In this document: positions 1 through 7,014 of the stretch, one piece after another
Numbering within the stretch: position 1 is the first letter of the stretch
How the letters are laid out: each line of letters starts with the position of its first letter
NCBI GenBank assembly: GCA_018056205.1
Contig: JAGPGC010000017.1
Coordinates: 1 to 14,215 of the forward strand
Length of the DNA: 14,215 nt
From: Candidatus Atribacteria bacterium
GTDB taxonomy: Bacteria > Atribacterota > Atribacteria > Atribacterales > Atribacteraceae
Reading direction: 5' to 3'
The notes under the pieces: generated by a model
Seen by the model: the letters and a program-made list of their open reading frames with translations, nothing else
The model's database searches: none
Told to the model about the DNA's origin: nothing
Position numbers and translations under genes: made by a program

Positions 1-7
1 TTTCGCC

Positions 8-96
8 CGGAGGGGGTGGGATTTGAACCCACGATTCCCGACCAAGGGAATACACGATTTCGAATCGTGCGCCTTCAGCCACTCGGCCACCCCTCC
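8..96 (-). tRNA. tRNA-Ser (anticodon CGA)
   Basis: Read on the minus strand this folds as a class II tRNA of 89 nt. The acceptor stem pairs GGAGGGG with CCCCTCC and leaves discriminator G. The D arm is closed by GCC/GGC. The anticodon stem CACGA/TCGTG encloses the loop TTCGAAA, so the anticodon is CGA, which reads UCG serine codons. A long variable arm (ATTCCC paired with GGGAAT) is diagnostic of tRNA-Ser, and the T arm is GTGGG-TTCAAAT-CCCAC. The 3' CCA is not encoded, since GGC follows the discriminator, so it must be added after transcription. The gene is divergent from the polysaccharide operon. Confidence 0.97.
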
Positions 97-101
97 ATAA
101 C

Positions 102-129
102 AGTATATGATGATGCTAAATAGATGGAA
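102..129 (-). promoter_or_regulatory. Possible promoter of tRNA-Ser
   Basis: On the minus strand a TATACT hexamer (102-107) lies 5 nt upstream of the mature tRNA 5' end, a usual place for a tRNA -10 box. A poor TTCCAT -35 match (124-129) lies 16 nt further up. The -10 is plausible and the -35 is weak. The assignment rests mainly on position. Confidence 0.35.
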
Positions 130-160
130 AATCAACATTTTTGTAGCTAAATAGTTGAAA
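112..160 (+). repeat. Direct repeat GCTAAATAG, possible operator
   Basis: GCTAAATAG occurs at 115-123 and again at 146-154, a spacing of 31 bp, close to three helical turns. The similarity extends on both sides: 112-129 and 143-160 agree at 14 of 18 positions. The second copy directly abuts the -35 hexamer of the operon promoter, and the first sits inside the candidate tRNA promoter. This layout would suit a DNA-binding regulator, but no such protein is identified. Confidence 0.4.
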
Positions 161-183
161 TAGCCGTTTTATAAATGTATAAT
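155..183 (+). promoter_or_regulatory. Sigma-70-type promoter of the polysaccharide operon
   Basis: TTGAAA at 155-160 and a perfect TATAAT at 178-183 are separated by 17 bp, a near-consensus housekeeping promoter. Transcription would start near 190 and give a leader of about 50 nt before gmd. This is the only good plus-strand promoter I found ahead of the ten tightly spaced genes, so it probably drives the whole operon. Confidence 0.75.
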
Positions 184-228
184 TTTAAAATGTTGTTTTT
201 CGAAGCTCCTAAAAGAGGCTCATAAGAT

Positions 229-234
229 GAGGAG
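229..234 (+). promoter_or_regulatory. Ribosome binding site of gmd, potentially masked
   Basis: GAGGAG lies 6 nt before the gmd ATG and fixes that start. In the leader, 204-210 can pair with 230-236 (five Watson-Crick pairs plus a G-U and an A-U pair, loop 19 nt), which would cover the site. The hairpin is short and its role is only inferred. Confidence 0.6.
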
Positions 235-240
235 TTCGAT

Positions 241-1386
241 ATGAAGAGAGCTTTGTTAACAGGTATAACAGGTCAAGATGGTTCATACCTTGCTGAATTT
301 TTGTTGAGCAAGGACTACGAAGTCCATGGTTTAATAAGAAGGGCTTCCACTTTTAATACCCATAGGATTGACCATATATATCAGGATCCCCATACACCTG
401 ATAGAAGGTTATTTCTTCACTATGGAGACCTTGCAGACCCTGGCATCATAACTGAAATTATATGGAAGGTTCAACCTGATGAGGTTTATCATCTTGGTGC
501 CCAATCCCACGTAAAGGTTTCGTTTGATATGCCAGAATTTACAGGAAACGTTACTGGACTTGGGACGATGAGGATACTGGATGCAATAAGAAGGAGCGGT
601 GTAAAAACTAAGTTCTATCAAGCATCATCGTCTGAGATGTTTGGTGTTGCGTCGCCGCCCCAGAATGAAAATTCCCCCTTTTTACCGAGAAGTCCCTATG
701 CGGTAGCGAAACTTTATGCGCACTGGACTACGGTTAACTACAGAGAAGGTTATGGTATTTTTGCTTGTAGCGGAATTTTATTTAACCACGAGAGTCCAAG
801 AAGAGGAGAGACCTTTGTGACAAGAAAAACAACAAGGGCACTGGCGAATATGTTAGCTGGTGGCGGGAACAAACTCCATCTTGGCAATCTATATGCAAAG
901 CGTGACTGGGGATTTGCTCCAGAGTACGTCGAGGCAATGTGGCTTATGTTGCAGCAGGAAAAACCTGACGATTTCGTGATCGGAACGGGAGAAAGTCACA
1001 CAGTAAAAGAGTTTGTAAATCTTGCATTTGCATATGCTGGGATTGAACTGGATTGGAAGGGTGAAATGGAGAACGAAAAGGCTTTAGTGAGAAGTGTGCA
1101 TAAGAGATGGGATAATGTGTTAAAGCCAGGGATGGTGGTAGTTGAAGTGGATAAAAGTTATTTCAGGCCACTTGAAGTGGAATTTCTGCAGGCTGACATT
1201 ACTAAAGCAAAGACTAAACTTGGCTGGCAGCCTCGTACTACTTTTGAAGAACTCGTTAAAATAATGGTAGATTATGATATGAAACTTGCTGGGCTTGAAC
1301 CTGTGGGAGAAGGCATGAAAATTTCTCAAAATAAGGGATTTTACTATACAAAGCACGATTTCAGTCTTTATGAACGGGTAAGATAA
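241..1386 (+). CDS. gmd: GDP-mannose 4,6-dehydratase
   Basis: Cytoplasmic short-chain dehydrogenase/reductase family enzyme that converts GDP-D-mannose to GDP-4-keto-6-deoxy-D-mannose using bound NADP+, the first step to GDP-L-fucose. The N-terminal nucleotide-binding motif GITGQDG is at residues 8-14, YGDLAD at 61-66, the active-site segment SSSEMFG at 129-135, and the catalytic Tyr/Lys pair in SPYAVAK is Y153 and K157. The family signature [16 protein letters not shown] starts at 181 and [14 protein letters not shown] follows at 221. The length of 381 residues is normal, with a modest C-terminal extension. The start is supported by GAGGAG 6 nt upstream. It is the first gene of the operon and lies 13 nt before fcl, which uses its product. 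GDP-mannose must be made elsewhere, since no manA, manB or manC is in the window. Confidence 0.97.
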   Translation: MKRALLTGITGQDGSYLAEFLLSKDYEVHGLIRRASTFNTHRIDHIYQDPHTPDRRLFLHYGDLADPGIITEIIWKVQPDEVYHLGAQSHVKVSFDMPEFTGNVTGLGTMRILDAIRRSGVKTKFYQASSSEMFGVASPPQNENSPFLPRSPYAVAKLYAHWTTVNYREGYGIFACSGILFNHESPRRGETFVTRKTTRALANMLAGGGNKLHLGNLYAKRDWGFAPEYVEAMWLMLQQEKPDDFVIGTGESHTVKEFVNLAFAYAGIELDWKGEMENEKALVRSVHKRWDNVLKPGMVVVEVDKSYFRPLEVEFLQADITKAKTKLGWQPRTTFEELVKIMVDYDMKLAGLEPVGEGMKISQNKGFYYTKHDFSLYERVR

Positions 1387-1399
1387 TATTTCTGCGAAA

Positions 1400-2485
1400 A
1401 TGAATAACTGTGAAGCGGATTTGAAAGTATATGTTGCTGGGCATAGAGGCCTTGTTGGCTCCGCAATTTACAGAAAACTTTCAGAAGAAGGCTACAAAAA
1501 CATAGTCTCCAGGACTTCAAAAGAGCTCGATCTGAGAAGGCAGGCCGAAACGGAACGATTTTTTGAGGACGAGAGGCCTGAATGGGTTTTCCTTGCTGCT
1601 GCAAAGGTTGGAGGTATTCTTGCTAATTCTACCTATAAAGCCGAGTTTATATATGATAACCTTGCTATTGGGTTAAACGTAATTAATGCTGCTTTCAGAT
1701 TTGAATCAAAAAAATTGCTTAACCTCGGTTCGTCGTGTATCTACCCGAGAGAGGCACCTCAGCCGATGAAAGAAGAGCACCTACTTACAGGAGCTCTTGA
1801 ACCTACCAATGAACCTTATGCTATTGCGAAGATTTCAACCATTAAACTCTGCAGATATTATAACGAACAGCATGGTACGAATTTCATATCGGTAATGCCT
1901 ACAAACTTATATGGTCCTGGTGATAATTTTAATCTCGAAACAGCGCATGTTTTGCCCGCTCTTATAAGAAAATTCCATTTAGCAAAGCTTCTAAAAGAGG
2001 GTTCTTTTGATCTTTTAGTTAAAGACTTTAAAAAGTATCCTTTAGGATTCGGGTTTTATAATGAGATTAACTCTGAAAAACAAGATGATTTAATAAGTAT
2101 ACTTAAATCCCTTGGGATTACTAAGGACTATGTTACAGTTTGGGGCACGGGAGAAGTTTATAGAGAATTTCTCTATGTTGAGGACCTTGCTAATGCTTGT
2201 GTTTACTTAATGGAGCATGTGGATTCTAAGGATATGAGAAAAGTCTCGCCGGATTATTTCGTAAATGTGGGTACAGGTGTAGATATAAAATTGAAGGATC
2301 TTATTTACCTTGTTAAGAAAATTGTTGGTTTTAACGGTGAGATAATGTATGATACTTCGAAGCCCGACGGAATGCCAAGGAAACTATTAGATGTCTCTAA
2401 AATAAATGAATTAGGCTGGCATCCCAAAATGGGCCTTGAAGAGGGTATAAGAAAAACGTATGAGTGGTATGTTACAAACCTTTGA
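1400..2485 (+). CDS. fcl: GDP-L-fucose synthase
   Basis: NADPH-dependent epimerase-reductase (WcaG/Fcl) that converts GDP-4-keto-6-deoxymannose to GDP-L-fucose in the cytoplasm. The Rossmann motif GHRGLVG is at residues 14-20, AAAKVGGI at 67-74 and SSCIYP at 111-116. Y140 and K144 form the YxxxK pair, and C113 and H183 match the catalytic Cys and His of the E. coli enzyme. At 361 residues it is some 40 longer than E. coli Fcl. The extra length is a charged insert at about 195-240, between the H183 helix and the VWGTGEVYREFLYVEDLA segment; long versions of this enzyme are known in several phyla. It starts 13 nt after gmd with no clear Shine-Dalgarno, so translation may be coupled to gmd. The fold and active site appear intact. 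Confidence 0.96.
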   Translation: MNNCEADLKVYVAGHRGLVGSAIYRKLSEEGYKNIVSRTSKELDLRRQAETERFFEDERPEWVFLAAAKVGGILANSTYKAEFIYDNLAIGLNVINAAFRFESKKLLNLGSSCIYPREAPQPMKEEHLLTGALEPTNEPYAIAKISTIKLCRYYNEQHGTNFISVMPTNLYGPGDNFNLETAHVLPALIRKFHLAKLLKEGSFDLLVKDFKKYPLGFGFYNEINSEKQDDLISILKSLGITKDYVTVWGTGEVYREFLYVEDLANACVYLMEHVDSKDMRKVSPDYFVNVGTGVDIKLKDLIYLVKKIVGFNGEIMYDTSKPDGMPRKLLDVSKINELGWHPKMGLEEGIRKTYEWYVTNL

Positions 2486-2532
2486 ACGTTAAAATAACAT
2501 ATTCTATTCTTTGAACTTGTGAGTTTTATTGA

Positions 2533-3855
2533 ATGTTAGAGACCAGCTCAAAGCATTTTAGAGAATTGTTTTTGAGGCATTATAAAAATTCCATCTGGCC
2601 TGTATTAGAGCAGGTTAGCGTTCCATTTGTAATGGTAGTTAGTATTCCGGTTTTCATGAAGTACCTTGGTGCGGAGCAATATGGCATTTGGATCTTGATA
2701 AATTCCGTTACTTCGTTCGTAGGTGTTTTTAATTTCGGTATCGGTCCCTCGATCATAAAGTTTGTTTCTAAATACAGGGCGCTTAACAACTTTGAAAAAA
2801 TCAAGAATGTAATCAATAATGTGATGTTACTATCCCTCGCAATATTTGTATTTATAATGCTCATTGGGGTCGGGATATTGGCATACCTTAAGAATCATAA
2901 TTTTTTTAACATATCAGCAGCGTATTATCCTGTTTTTTTGTTTTCAATCTTTATGGGATTTTTAATCGTAGGCTTGAGGATGATGGAACAACATTTATTT
3001 TCAATTCTGAAGGCATACGAGAGGTTTGACATTTCTTCGCAAATTGCTATAGTTACACGAAATATTCCAATTATAGTTAATGTCGTTTTAGCTTACAAGG
3101 GCTTCGGTTTGAAGGTTATTTTCATATCGACACTCCTTGTAACGCTCGTTGGCGTAATTTTTGAATACTTTTATATTAATTTCAGGTTCATAAATGTAAA
3201 TATATTTTCAGGTTTTAATATCGGCGTCCTCAAAGAAATCGGAGGATTTAGCCTCCTTGCGTGGGTCCAAAGTATATCAGGCTTATTTTCAAATCAATTG
3301 GATAAACTTATTTTTTCAAAATTAGCTGGAGTTGCAAATCTTCCCTATTACTTTATTGGTATTAATGTTATGTTTTTTATTCACGGGATTTTTGCTGCAG
3401 CTTGTGGATTTTTGTTCCCACTTATATCAAAAAAATTTGAGCTGGAGCGAAATATTTCAGGAGTATATAGAAAAGCACAAACATTTGTTGTTGGATCAGG
3501 TGTATTATTCATCCTCTTAATTTTCCTAAGTCGAACATTTCTATTTAAGTTTTGGCTTGGTGAAGCTACTTACATTCAGGCAATAAAATATATTGAGATA
3601 TTTCTCATTGCTGAGGTTTTTATGCTTCTAACCATTATTCCATATTATACCTTTCTTGGGACTGGGTATGTTTACTTCAATGTGTCGTATCTGTCATTAT
3701 TGCTTATTCTACAAATCTTGTTTATGTTTGTTCTTTACAACGTTTACGGTATGTTGGGGTTAGCATGGGGTAAGGCTCTTGCTATTGCAATATCATCAGT
3801 GTTTGCTACCTTTATGGTAAGGTTGAAATTTAATATTGGCAAGATACAAGGATAA
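2533..3855 (+). CDS. wzx: Wzx-type polysaccharide flippase (MOP superfamily)
   Basis: A 440-residue, very hydrophobic inner-membrane protein with about 12 predicted membrane spans by eye. The N-terminal region has the polysaccharide-transporter pattern LGAEQYGIW at 45-53 and FNFGIGPSIIKFVSKY at 66-81, typical of Polysacc_synt/MOP-family exporters. By family it would flip undecaprenyl-diphosphate-linked oligosaccharides from the cytoplasmic to the periplasmic face. It follows fcl after 47 nt, the largest gap inside the operon, with no strong ribosome site. The next reading frame may overlap its end by 20 nt. Context with a Wzy-like polymerase two genes downstream supports Wzx over a teichoic-acid or other exporter. 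Substrate specificity cannot be read from the sequence. Confidence 0.88.
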   Translation: MLETSSKHFRELFLRHYKNSIWPVLEQVSVPFVMVVSIPVFMKYLGAEQYGIWILINSVTSFVGVFNFGIGPSIIKFVSKYRALNNFEKIKNVINNVMLLSLAIFVFIMLIGVGILAYLKNHNFFNISAAYYPVFLFSIFMGFLIVGLRMMEQHLFSILKAYERFDISSQIAIVTRNIPIIVNVVLAYKGFGLKVIFISTLLVTLVGVIFEYFYINFRFINVNIFSGFNIGVLKEIGGFSLLAWVQSISGLFSNQLDKLIFSKLAGVANLPYYFIGINVMFFIHGIFAAACGFLFPLISKKFELERNISGVYRKAQTFVVGSGVLFILLIFLSRTFLFKFWLGEATYIQAIKYIEIFLIAEVFMLLTIIPYYTFLGTGYVYFNVSYLSLLLILQILFMFVLYNVYGMLGLAWGKALAIAISSVFATFMVRLKFNIGKIQG

Positions 3856-4831
3856 CATTGCTTTTCTGAACTTGCGAATATATAATGATAACGTAAATAT
3901 GGCTTATAGAAGGCTTGAGCGAGAGATTAGGTATTTTATTTCAAATAAGTTATTTGATGAAAAGATATTGCTTTCAAAAAGCCCCGCATTTCCCAAAATT
4001 TCAATTGTAACACCAAGTTATAACCAAGGTGAGTTTTTAGAAAAAGCTATTTTGAGTGTTCTAAATCAAAACTACCCGAACCTTGAATATATTATTATTG
4101 ACGGTGGATCTACTGATGGAAGCGTTGATATCATTAAAAAGTATGAAAAATACTTGGCCTATTGGGTAAGTGAAAAGGACAAGGGGCAGTCCCATGCGTT
4201 GAATAAAGGATTTTCGCGATGCTCGGGTGAACTTTTAATGTGGATAAACGCGGACGACATACTTTTGCCTGGGGCACTTTTTAAGATCGTAGAATGTTTC
4301 AGAAAACACCCTTCGACAGATGTAATTTATGGAGACTACTTTTATATTGACGTGAATGATGCTATAATACGGAAAGCTGTTGCTGCGTCTTTCAACAGGA
4401 AAGCCTTCCTCTTAGGGGAATTAAACGTAGGTTGTCAATCTTCAGTATGTTGGAGAAGGGGGGTTTTTATGACAGTGGGTATGGTTAATGAGGACTGCTA
4501 TTATGCTATGGATTCTGTTTTATATTTAAAATTTTTGGAATATGGAGCAAGATTTAGATATCTTCCTTCAGTATTAGGGGCATTTCGCATTCATAGTGGA
4601 AGCAAAACCGGGCGTAAGATCATTAAGAAAGAAAATATACCATCTGAATATGAGGAATATCTCTACAAATTGTTTGGAATTCATATTACAAAGGAAGTTC
4701 AGCTGTTGCGCTACGGATACAGAATCAGGAGGGCATTACAAATGTTGCTCAGGCTTGAGTTCCGTTATATGATTGATGCCTTAATTGCAAAACTAAAACC
4801 AGCGCCTTTTAGCAATGACGAGAATTATTGA
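3836..4831 (+). CDS. Glycosyltransferase family 2
   Basis: GT-A fold inverting glycosyltransferase, cytoplasmic, adding one sugar to the lipid-linked repeat unit. With the TTG start, SIVTPSYNQGEFL is at residues 56-68, the nucleotide-binding IIIDGGSTDGS at 86-96, the metal-binding DxD-type segment INADD at 137-141, a QSSVCWRR segment near 191-198, and a likely catalytic-base Asp (D216) in the YYAMD stretch. A basic C-terminal tail has no clear membrane span. The start is uncertain: TTG at 3836 overlaps the flippase by 20 nt and has no well-spaced ribosome site, ATG at 3899 (residue 22) also lacks one, and an ATT at 3857 sits 4 nt after AAGGA. All three keep the catalytic domain whole. Donor and acceptor are unknown. 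Confidence 0.88.
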   Translation: MARYKDNIAFLNLRIYNDNVNMAYRRLEREIRYFISNKLFDEKILLSKSPAFPKISIVTPSYNQGEFLEKAILSVLNQNYPNLEYIIIDGGSTDGSVDIIKKYEKYLAYWVSEKDKGQSHALNKGFSRCSGELLMWINADDILLPGALFKIVECFRKHPSTDVIYGDYFYIDVNDAIIRKAVAASFNRKAFLLGELNVGCQSSVCWRRGVFMTVGMVNEDCYYAMDSVLYLKFLEYGARFRYLPSVLGAFRIHSGSKTGRKIIKKENIPSEYEEYLYKLFGIHITKEVQLLRYGYRIRRALQMLLRLEFRYMIDALIAKLKPAPFSNDENY

Positions 4832-6107
4832 CTTATTATTATTTATTGTAGTTATATGGGGTCCTATAAAGATTTTTCCAACAGAATCGTTAAGAACGCC
4901 AGAAAGCGCCTTAATGATGGAATTTGATACCAATTCTATAGTTGAGATTACACTTTGGATTTTTGTTGGTTTAAGAGTATTTTCGTATATTTTTTACCGC
5001 ATGTTAAAAAAAAAGCGGCCTATTGGCAATATACCAATAAAAGGAGCCCTTTTATGGATGTTTATATATTCTTTCATTTGCTTTGCAACGGCCATTTATT
5101 CTCCAGGCCCATGGTTGACTCTGTTTAGAGCGTATCAACTCATAACTGGAGTTTTGTTTCTAACTATTGTTATTTCCAAAGAGAAGTACGAAGGTTATTA
5201 TCTAAATGTACTAATAGTATTTTATATTATTAAAGCTCTATACAATTTTGTAATGTATTTTGCTAGTCCGTTTGTTGTTGGTTATGGAGGGTATACTGGT
5301 CCATACAGATTAGCAGGCGGCTTTCCGTTTAATCCAGATTTTGGATTTGCTGGTACTTTTGTTATTATATATACGCTTTATGAGCTCTTTTTAGATAACA
5401 AAAAATTTCTTAAAGGTTTTGTATATACTTGCCTATTCTTACTTGGTTGGGCTTTAGTATTACTTTCTTGGACGAGAAGCACAATTTTTGCAACTATGCT
5501 CATTTTAGTTATATCTCCCTTTTTTATCAAAAGTAAGAGGTATAACTTTATTCTTGGTTTTTTTGTTTTTGTTATTGTAAGTATACTTAGTGCTTTTCCA
5601 TCTATAAGGCAGGATGTAATCAGCTTTATTGTCAGAGAACCTGAAACTTTTAAAAACTTAAGTTTTAGAGTTGAAACATGGGAAAATCTAAAAGGCCCAA
5701 TAATTGCAAGACCTTTTTTAGGTTATGGGTTTGTAACTGGCAGTAGAGTTCTCCTTCGGGACTGGTGGGGTTCTGGTTTAAATATTGGAGATGCACACAA
5801 TGCATGGGTTGAGGCATTGGTATCTGTTGGGATCATAGGAACAGTTCCTCTTATGTTGGTTGTGATTTTGACAATTAAAAATTTGTTAAAGACTGAGATG
5901 AAAATGAGGTTCATCTTGATAAGCTTAATGGTTTCCACTTTAGCAACTAGTTTCGTATCCACCGGAATTGAGAGGTTTTCTCCTGTTTTTTCTATTATTA
6001 TTGTGTACGCTCACATATACAGCACTGTGGGGCGAATGAGTGAAACAAATACCTTGAAAGGAGGCCGCAATGAGAATAAGTGTAAGCATACCCGTTTACA
6101 ACTGTGA
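4815..6107 (+). CDS. O-antigen polymerase/ligase family membrane protein (Wzy/WaaL-like)
   Basis: A 430-residue inner-membrane protein with about 10-12 hydrophobic spans. It carries the Wzy_C-type hallmarks: SWTR with R221 at the end of a span, RVETW (R285 to W289), then GYGF near 303 and a large periplasmic-type segment with DAHNAWVEALVSVGIIG, in which H328 is the conserved histidine. Family members either polymerise flipped repeat units (Wzy) or ligate them to an acceptor (WaaL). Next to a flippase and transferases, polymerase is the likelier role. The start overlaps the upstream transferase by 17 nt, and the end overlaps the next gene by 38 nt. Residues about 64-67 are encoded by a run of nine A followed by a small hairpin (see findings). 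Confidence 0.85.
   Translation: MTRIIDLLLFIVVIWGPIKIFPTESLRTPESALMMEFDTNSIVEITLWIFVGLRVFSYIFYRMLKKKRPIGNIPIKGALLWMFIYSFICFATAIYSPGPWLTLFRAYQLITGVLFLTIVISKEKYEGYYLNVLIVFYIIKALYNFVMYFASPFVVGYGGYTGPYRLAGGFPFNPDFGFAGTFVIIYTLYELFLDNKKFLKGFVYTCLFLLGWALVLLSWTRSTIFATMLILVISPFFIKSKRYNFILGFFVFVIVSILSAFPSIRQDVISFIVREPETFKNLSFRVETWENLKGPIIARPFLGYGFVTGSRVLLRDWWGSGLNIGDAHNAWVEALVSVGIIGTVPLMLVVILTIKNLLKTEMKMRFILISLMVSTLATSFVSTGIERFSPVFSIIIVYAHIYSTVGRMSETNTLKGGRNENKCKHTRLQL
5006..5039 (+). other. A9 tract with dnaX-like heptamer and hairpin
   Basis: Nine A residues (5006-5014) plus G give A AAA AAG in the reading frame of the polymerase gene. After a 5-nt spacer, TATTGG (5021-5026) can pair with CCAATA (5034-5039) across a 7-nt loop. 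The order and spacing resemble the E. coli dnaX frameshift site, though the stem is short. Frameshifting itself is inferred. Confidence 0.3.
6057..6064 (+). promoter_or_regulatory. Strong ribosome binding site AAAGGAGG
   Basis: AAAGGAGG ends 5 nt before the ATG at 6070 and is the best Shine-Dalgarno in the window. It lies inside the 3' end of the polymerase gene, so it fixes the downstream start and permits independent initiation despite the 38-nt overlap. Confidence 0.85.
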
Positions 6108-7014
6108 AAAGTATATTGGAGAGGCTATTGAAAGTGTTCTACACCAAACATTCAAAGATTTCGAACTTGTTATTGTAGACGATGGCTCTACCGACGAAAC
6201 CCCTGAAATTGTTGATAGATATGCGCAGTTAGACGACAGGATAAGAGTTATTCATCAAGAAAATACCGGTAGATGCGGGTCTATAAACAGAGGGATTTTA
6301 GAATCCAGATACGAATGGATAGCGAGACTTGATGCTGATGATTTATTCCTTCCAAAAAAGTTAGAAATACAAGTTAATTTTCTAAGTGAGCATCCATACA
6401 TCAAAGTTTTGGGAAGCTATTACTATCATATCAACCCTGGGAAAAAAATAATAGGCATAAATCGTGAAGGTCCAGTCACCTTAGAAGAATTTCAATTACA
6501 TTTAAAAAATAATATTCCTATCACAGTGAATTCGTCGAGTGTCGTGATGCACAAAGGTACAGTTTTGGATGTAGGTTTATATAGGGCACAATTTAAACAG
6601 GCAGAGGACATAGACCTTTGGAACAGGATTGCAGAGCAGGGCAATATAATTTTAAAAGTTCCTAAACCACTTGTTATGACTAGAATCCATGAGGGTTCTA
6701 TTTCGGTTCAAAGGTATATGGAGCAGAGAATAATGTATAAATGGTGCAGAGAGTGTATGTTTGCAAGAAGAAATGGTGAACCGGAGCCAACACTTGAGGA
6801 GTTTTTGAGAAAAAGTAAAGATAGACCCATTCTGGTCACTTTAAATAGTTACCGAAAGGATTTTGCTAAGCTTTGTTATAAAAAGGCAGCATATAATTAT
6901 GCAACAGGAAAGTATTTGAACACTTTAACATACCTCGCGGGCGCTGCTATGTTGCAACCCGTTTATACTGTTACGAGGGTTTTACGGCAACGGAGTTTTA
7001 TGGCACATGAGTAG
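6070..7014 (+). CDS. Glycosyltransferase family 2
   Basis: GT-A fold glycosyltransferase of 314 residues, cytoplasmic or membrane-associated. VSIPVYNCEKYI at 5-16, VDDGSTDET at 36-44, the metal-binding RLDADD at 86-91 and the catalytic-base region AEDIDLWNR at 178-186 (D180) are all in family order, so the enzyme appears complete. This is the classical type (IPVYN, LDADD) and differs from the other GT2 in the operon (TPSYNQG, INADD), so the two probably form different linkages. The C-terminal 100 residues are basic and helix-like without a clear membrane span. The start has a strong ribosome site 5 nt upstream. The stop overlaps the next start by 8 nt. Donor and acceptor cannot be told. Confidence 0.93.
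   Translation: MRISVSIPVYNCEKYIGEAIESVLHQTFKDFELVIVDDGSTDETPEIVDRYAQLDDRIRVIHQENTGRCGSINRGILESRYEWIARLDADDLFLPKKLEIQVNFLSEHPYIKVLGSYYYHINPGKKIIGINREGPVTLEEFQLHLKNNIPITVNSSSVVMHKGTVLDVGLYRAQFKQAEDIDLWNRIAEQGNIILKVPKPLVMTRIHEGSISVQRYMEQRIMYKWCRECMFARRNGEPEPTLEEFLRKSKDRPILVTLNSYRKDFAKLCYKKAAYNYATGKYLNTLTYLAGAAMLQPVYTVTRVLRQRSFMAHE

Noticed and set aside
8..240. Polysaccharide cluster as an island integrated at tRNA-Ser
   Set aside because: Integrases normally use the 3' part of a tRNA gene. Here the cluster lies beyond the tRNA 5' end, and no integrase or duplicated tRNA end is seen in the window.
2533..6107. AT-rich block as recently acquired foreign DNA
   Set aside because: Two of the three genes encode membrane proteins full of Phe, Ile and Leu codons, which lowers GC by itself. 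By eye I cannot show a codon-use break from the neighbours.
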